A DNA stretch of 15,684 bases, taken from positions 1 to 15,684 of the forward strand of contig CANREX010000018.1 of assembly GCA_947629735.1 (NCBI GenBank), in the 5' to 3' direction. Positions within the stretch are counted from its first letter, which is position 1; each line of letters opens with the position of its first letter. The translations under genes were made by a program, and so were the position numbers. The notes under the pieces were generated by a model. It did not search any database and was not told the DNA's origin. It was given only the letters and a program-made list of their open reading frames with translations. The DNA is from an uncultured Clostridia bacterium (GTDB lineage: Bacteria > Bacillota > Clostridia > Christensenellales > Borkfalkiaceae). Below are positions 12,594-15,684 of this stretch, piece by piece.

Positions 12594-12838
12594 CGTGATT
12601 ATGAGCGGCTCTGCCGCTCTTGCCGCCATATTAAGGGCGCGCGAAATATATAATGGCGGCAATTCACACCGCTGAGGCGAAAGTTTTCGCAAATTGGGTT
12701 GCGCTGCGCAAAAGTGTGATTTTGCTTGCGCCGTAAGTTATTTGGGAAATGTTGAGGTTAGTGCTTGCTTCTATGCGTTTATAGACTTCGTAATTGCAAG
12801 ATATCCGAGCTTTTTGGCTCAGCCGCCGCCTTTTATAT
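12594..12838. other. palindrome-rich gene-free segment
   Basis: No gene is supported here. Small inverted repeats are dense: GAGCGG / CCGCTC (12603-12619), TTGCCGCCAT / ATGGCGGCAA (12620-12629 with 12653-12662) and GCGAAA / TTTCGC (12677-12690), plus a near-palindrome TTGCGCTGCGCAA around 12700. The stretch 12720-12830 shows nothing I can identify. Open frames crossing it have no family resemblance or ribosome binding site. Confidence 0.5.
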
Positions 12839-12860
12839 CTCCCCACCTTGGGGTGGGGAG
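12839..12860. repeat. C-rich hairpin repeat, copy 3
   Basis: CTCCCCACC (12839-12847) pairs with GGTGGGGAG (12852-12860) around a 4-nt loop. It is followed by AATGAGCGAAGCG and a GTCATTCC element, the same order as the hairpin and element at 311-498. Confidence 0.7.
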
Positions 12861-12905
12861 AATGAGCGAAGCGAAAAGAGGGGCAGGGATAATTTATTAC
12901 CGCAT

Positions 12906-13017
12906 TGTCATTCCGAGCTTGTCGAGGAATCTGGCTGGGGCATGCTGCACAGGATAGTCCTAACCGCAAAGAAATTCCGGATTCTTCGACTGCGCTAACG
13001 CTTCGCTCAGAATGACA
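12906..13017. repeat. GTCATTCC-type inverted-repeat element D
   Basis: The left end TGTCATTCCGAGC (12906-12918) pairs with the right end GCTCAGAATGACA (13005-13017). Inside are GAGGAATC, GGATAGTCCTAA and GGATTCTTCGACTGCG. It is a shorter relative of elements B and C: the TTCGGCTTTCAGCC segment is replaced by CTAACGCTT. Confidence 0.75.
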
Positions 13018-13119
13018 GTAAAAAAATAAATGCGTTCACTTCGCTTTGTGAAAATTTTTGCTTGACCGCAAAAATTTTCTACAAACCATCGGGCTGTCGC
13101 CCTCGGGCAGAATGACAAT
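12952..13119. repeat. long direct repeat, right copy
   Basis: This is the counterpart of 571-747, in the same orientation and module order: GGATAGTCCTAA, the right half of element D, the ATGCGTTCAC..CGCTTTGTGAAAAT block, the CGCAAAAATTTTCTACAAAC block and the CGCCCTCGGGCAGAATGACA module. A further diverged CGCCCTCGGGCAGAAT copy follows at about 13127-13152. Confidence 0.75.
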
Positions 13120-13183
13120 GGGTGTCGTGTTGTCGCCCTCGGGCAGAATTACAGCATAGGCGGTGCTACGTCTAAAATTACAG

Positions 13184-13233
13184 CAAAACAATATCCCCCC
13201 CGCTTCCCTCGGTTGAGGGAAGCGGGGGGATAT
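13184..13233 (-). terminator. C-rich hairpin repeat, copy 4, probably used as the mnmA terminator
   Basis: A 19-bp stem with one bulged C (13191-13210 with 13215-13233) and loop GGTT is the largest of the C-rich hairpins. Read on the minus strand it lies about 52 nt past the mnmA stop and is followed by TGTTTTGC (13190-13183), a modest T-run. It may be a repeat that has come to serve as a terminator. Confidence 0.55.
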
Positions 13234-13285
13234 ACATTATATCAACCTTTAATAAACACCTTGTCAATCGCGCCGCACGCAGCCT

Positions 13286-14362
13286 TTAATAAATTACCTT
13301 ATCGATAACGCCGCCGCCGAGGCAACGGGTAGCGTCGTAGAAAACCGCGTATTGCCCCTCGGTTACGGCGCGCTGTTTCTGCTTGAAAATCACCCTAGCC
13401 CTGTCGCCGGAAAGAATGACGTCCACGTCCTGTTCGCTCTGGCGGTAGCGGAACTTGGCGCGGCAGGAAAATTGCGTTGATTGGGGCATATCCCCTATCC
13501 AATTAAGCCCGCAGACTTCACATTCCGCCGAAAACAGCGGGCTTTCGTCGCCGTGGGAGACGTATAAAATATTGTTTTGCAAGTCCTTTTTGACTACAAA
13601 CCATCTTCCGTCCTCGCCCTTTTTTCCGCCCAAGTCGAGGCCTCTGCGCTGACCTATCGTGTAGTACATAAGTCCTGCGTGTTCGCCCACGCATTCGCCG
13701 CTTAAAGTCCTGATTTCCCCCGGGCGGGCGGGTAGATATCCCGACAAAAATTTGCGGAAGTTTCTCTCGCCGATAAAGCATATCCCCGTGGAGTCCTTCT
13801 TTTTCGCGGTGGCAAGCCCGTATTTTTCCGCGACGGCGCGCACTTCTTCTTTGAGCATGCCCGCAAGCGGGAACAGCGCCCTTTCGAGCTGCGGCTGCGT
13901 GACCTGGTTTAAAAAATAGGTCTGGTCCTTTCCGCCGTCCTTGGCTTTCAACAGGTAGTGCCTGCCGTTTTCGGCGTGCTCTATGCCGCAATAGTGCCCC
14001 GTCGCGATGTAGTCCGCCCCCATGGACAGCGCGTATTCGCGGAACGGTCCGAACTTTATCTCCCTGTTGCACAAGACGTCGGGGTTGGGCGTTCTGCCCG
14101 CGGCGTATTCCCTCAAAAAGTAGTCGAAAACCCTCTCGCGGTACTGCTTTGCGAAGTTCACGCTGTAATAGGGAATTCCTATCAGCGAGCACACCCGCCG
14201 CACGTCCGCCCAATCGCTTTCCGATTGGCACGCGCCGCCCTCGCTTTCCTCTTCCCAATTCATCATGAACAAGCCTATCACGTTGTAGCCCTGCTGTTTC
14301 AGCAGGAGCGCGGCGACAGAGCTGTCCACTCCGCCGCTCATTCCGACGACTACGGTCTGCAT
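13286..14362 (-). CDS. mnmA: tRNA-specific 2-thiouridylase MnmA
   Basis: MnmA uses ATP to activate U34 of tRNA-Lys, -Glu and -Gln and inserts sulfur to form s2U34. The 358-residue protein shows the PP-loop GMSGGVDSSVAA (7-18), the nucleophilic Cys98 in DVLCNREIKFG, ATGHYC (120-125), DGGKDQTYFLNQV (142-154), the second catalytic Cys195 in STGICFIGERNF, and GQRRGLDLGG (237-246). The ATG at 14362 gives the usual start (QTVVVGMSGG) and has GGGG 5 nt upstream. A longer in-frame start at 14422 would pass through its own promoter and is rejected. It is divergent from the DUF4250 gene. A near-copy of its last ~30 bp lies just downstream (13246-13275). Confidence 0.97.
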   Translation of the reverse strand: MQTVVVGMSGGVDSSVAALLLKQQGYNVIGLFMMNWEEESEGGACQSESDWADVRRVCSLIGIPYYSVNFAKQYRERVFDYFLREYAAGRTPNPDVLCNREIKFGPFREYALSMGADYIATGHYCGIEHAENGRHYLLKAKDGGKDQTYFLNQVTQPQLERALFPLAGMLKEEVRAVAEKYGLATAKKKDSTGICFIGERNFRKFLSGYLPARPGEIRTLSGECVGEHAGLMYYTIGQRRGLDLGGKKGEDGRWFVVKKDLQNNILYVSHGDESPLFSAECEVCGLNWIGDMPQSTQFSCRAKFRYRQSEQDVDVILSGDRARVIFKQKQRAVTEGQYAVFYDATRCLGGGVIDKVIY

Positions 14363-14392
14363 AAAAACCCCGAAAAAATTTAAGTCGGGATA

Positions 14393-14422
14393 ATTATAAC
14401 ATAGCCCCCGCTTTTTTTGCAA
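14393..14422 (-). promoter_or_regulatory. mnmA promoter (shares its -35 with the opposite promoter)
   Basis: On the minus strand TTGCAA (14422-14417), an 18-nt spacer and TATAAT (14398-14393), with TGT directly before the -10, make an extended -10 promoter. The start should be near 14386, giving a leader of about 24 nt that holds the GGGG ribosome binding site. Confidence 0.7.
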
Positions 14423-14445
14423 TATTTTTTTGCGCGTGTTATAAT
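14417..14445 (+). promoter_or_regulatory. promoter of DUF4250-pepT (shares its -35 with mnmA)
   Basis: TTGCAA (14417-14422), a 17-nt spacer and TATAAT (14440-14445), with TGT directly before the -10, form an extended -10 promoter. TTGCAA is its own reverse complement, so the same six bases serve the mnmA promoter. The expected start falls at about 14452, the A of the DUF4250 ATG. Confidence 0.7.
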
Positions 14446-14451
14446 GTTGTC

Positions 14452-14634
14452 ATGCAATTACCCGAGGACGTCTACATTCTTGTTTCACTGTTGAACACCA
14501 AGCTGCGCGACGAGTATTCTTCCCTTCTTCAACTTTGCGAAGAGGAGGACGTCGACGAGGTTGAACTTTCAAACCGCCTCGCCGCCGCAGGTTATTTTTA
14601 CGACGCGGAAGATAACGCGTTTAAAAGGAGCTGA
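14452..14634 (+). CDS. DUF4250 domain protein (60 aa)
   Basis: This 60-residue protein matches the DUF4250 pattern of small clostridial proteins as I remember it. The start is MQLPEDVYILVSLLNTKLRD (1-20), then YSSLLQLCEEEDVDEVELSNRL (22-43), then the closing GYFYDAEDNAF (47-57), compared with the family's 'GYEYDEETNQF'. Family function is unknown. The middle looks like a small helix-turn-helix-like fold, but I would not claim DNA binding. The conserved start fixes the ATG, which has no Shine-Dalgarno motif and lies 6 nt after a TATAAT, so the mRNA may be leaderless. It is followed after 5 nt by pepT, whose ribosome binding site AAAAGGAG lies in its last codons, so the two should be co-transcribed. 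Confidence 0.88.
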   Translation: MQLPEDVYILVSLLNTKLRDEYSSLLQLCEEEDVDEVELSNRLAAAGYFYDAEDNAFKRS

Positions 14635-14639
14635 CTTTT

Positions 14640-15684
14640 ATGGGAAAAGATATGCGCGAAAACATTTCGGATATGCGCGGCGGCGCGGACTGCGGCGGCA
14701 CGGACTGCGGCGCAGACTGCGGTGCGGACGGGCGCAAAAACGCCGACGGGAGCGGCAGTGTTTATATGAGCGAGAGCGTAAAGGACAAGTTTTTAAGATA
14801 CGTGCGCGTGGATACGCCGAGCGACGAGGAGAATATGGACAAGACCCCGTCGACAGCGTGTCAGCTCGATTTGGCGGAAATGCTCGCGGGCGAGCTGCGC
14901 GCGATGGGGTTGCAGGCGCGCACGGAGAGTGGCTACGTCTATTCACAGATACCCGCAAACGCACCCGCGCAAAACTCCGTGGGGTTCATCGCGCACATTG
15001 ACGTCGTGCAAAAACCCAAGGGCTACGGCGTGCGCCCGATAGTGCACGAGGGCTATTCGGGCGGGGATATATGCCTGTCAAACGGAAAAATCAGCCCGAA
15101 AGACTTCCCCGAACTCAACAGGTTCAAGGGCGGGGATATCATAACTTCCGACGGAACGACGGTGCTCGGCGCGGACGACAAAGCGGGCGTGGCGGAGATA
15201 ATGGCGATGGCGCAGTACTTCCTCGCGCACCCCGAGATTAAGCACGGCAAGATAGGCATAGCGTTCACCCCCGATGAGGAGATCGGACACGGCGCGCGCC
15301 TTTTCGACGTGGCGGGCTTCGGCTGCGATTTCGCCTACACCGTGGACGGGGAAACGCTGGGGGAAATCTCCTACGAAACGTTCAACGGCGCGGCGTTCGA
15401 TATCGCTGTGTCGGGCGTCAACATACACCCCGGGCAGGCGAAAGGGAAGATGATAAACGCCCTCGCCGTGGCGAACGCGATAATGGCGGAGTTCCCCATT
15501 TCCGAACGCCCCGAAACGACCGAGGGCAGGCAGGGCTATTACTTCTTTTCGGAGATGAGCGGCGACGTCGGAAAGTGCGAAATGCACGGCATAATCCGCG
15601 ACCACGACGGGAAGAAATTCGAAGAGCGCAAACAGTTCGTCAAAGCGATATGCGACAGATATTCGGGCATGTACGGCGGCAGAG
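14640..15684 (+). CDS. pepT: peptidase T (tripeptidase, M20B), 3' end outside the window
   Basis: PepT is a cytoplasmic dizinc aminopeptidase that removes the N-terminal residue of tripeptides. The visible 348 codons carry the metal and catalytic positions: His119 and Asp121 in GFIAHIDVV, Asp179 in VLGADDKAG, Glu213-Glu214 in FTPDEEIG and Asp236 in TVDGETLGE. The insert domain with GVNIHPGQAKGKMINA begins near 259. Family length is about 410, so roughly the last 100 residues are missing. The ATG at 14640 has AAAAGGAG 9 nt upstream. It adds about 42 residues before the usual start (MSESVKDKFLRYV, ATG at 14766), including a low-complexity Asp-Cys-Gly repeat with Cys18, 23 and 27. If translation starts at 14766 instead, GGGAG is 13 nt away, a poor spacing. 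It is the second gene of the DUF4250 operon. Confidence 0.93.
   Translation, partial: MGKDMRENISDMRGGADCGGTDCGADCGADGRKNADGSGSVYMSESVKDKFLRYVRVDTPSDEENMDKTPSTACQLDLAEMLAGELRAMGLQARTESGYVYSQIPANAPAQNSVGFIAHIDVVQKPKGYGVRPIVHEGYSGGDICLSNGKISPKDFPELNRFKGGDIITSDGTTVLGADDKAGVAEIMAMAQYFLAHPEIKHGKIGIAFTPDEEIGHGARLFDVAGFGCDFAYTVDGETLGEISYETFNGAAFDIAVSGVNIHPGQAKGKMINALAVANAIMAEFPISERPETTEGRQGYYFFSEMSGDVGKCEMHGIIRDHDGKKFEERKQFVKAICDRYSGMYGGR

Noticed and set aside
12664..12998. Open frames in the right repeat array (12664-12969 minus, 12694-12957, 12765-12998)
   Set aside because: They have the same repeat-derived peptides, with no start signals or family resemblance.
12952..13119. Direct repeats as the borders of a mobile 12-kb island
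   Set aside because: The enclosed genes are conserved housekeeping genes (greA, lysS, tmk, holB), so a mobile unit is implausible. The repeats look like genome-wide interspersed elements.
13236..13267. Leftward promoter TTGACA / TATAAT downstream of mnmA
   Set aside because: The spacer is 20 nt, too long for a good promoter, and only repeats lie downstream. The TTGACA falls in the duplicated mnmA 3' end.

Overview
The window is chromosomal DNA from a Firmicute, most likely an uncultured gut-type clostridium. The main support is gene order. orn/lys/arg decarboxylase (yaaO-like), tmk, holB, ricT (yaaT), trmN6 (yabB) and rsmI follow the order known from Bacillus subtilis, without the small genes that sit between them there (darA/yaaQ, yaaR, yabA). 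Clostridial markers include a greA-lysS pair, a 2[4Fe-4S] ferredoxin and a DUF4250 protein. Coding regions are GC-rich, yet isoleucine is mostly encoded by ATA and AGG arginine codons are common. Promoters are AT-rich and close to the sigma-A consensus.

Layout. 1-800 is a gene-free cluster of nested inverted and direct repeats. 897-1157 (minus) is a small conserved protein of unknown function, followed on its own strand by a strong terminator. From a back-to-back promoter region, 1284-2955 (plus) encodes an Lrp/AsnC regulator and a class I aminotransferase, an arrangement like B. subtilis yugG-yugH. 3365-5361 is greA-lysS behind a perfect consensus promoter and a long leader. 5576-9351 is the compact decarboxylase-tmk-holB-ricT run, with overlaps or short gaps. 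9654-9827 is a ferredoxin with its own promoter and terminator. 9886-11428 is trmN6 and rsmI, joined by a possible 16-codon open frame. 11466-12521 is a two-TM DUF697 (YcjF-like) protein with its own promoter. 12522-13285 is a second gene-free region holding the same repeat modules as the left end. 13286-14362 (minus) is mnmA, divergent from a DUF4250 gene (14452-14634) and pepT, which runs off the right edge.

Functionally this is mostly information processing and housekeeping: transcript cleavage (GreA), tRNA charging (LysS), tRNA and rRNA modification (TrmN6, RsmI, MnmA), dTMP synthesis and the clamp loader (Tmk, HolB), and RNase Y control (RicT). Amino-acid and peptide metabolism are also represented (regulator-aminotransferase, decarboxylase, PepT).

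I found no defence system, prophage, integrase, transposase, CRISPR array, tRNA or rRNA. The features most worth a second look are small. They are a divergent promoter pair sharing one palindromic -35 hexamer, two small genes whose predicted transcripts start at their ATG, a Cys-Gly-Asp repeat extension on PepT, the mini-ORF before rsmI, and the composite repeat arrays whose hairpin arms differ in sequence but stay complementary.
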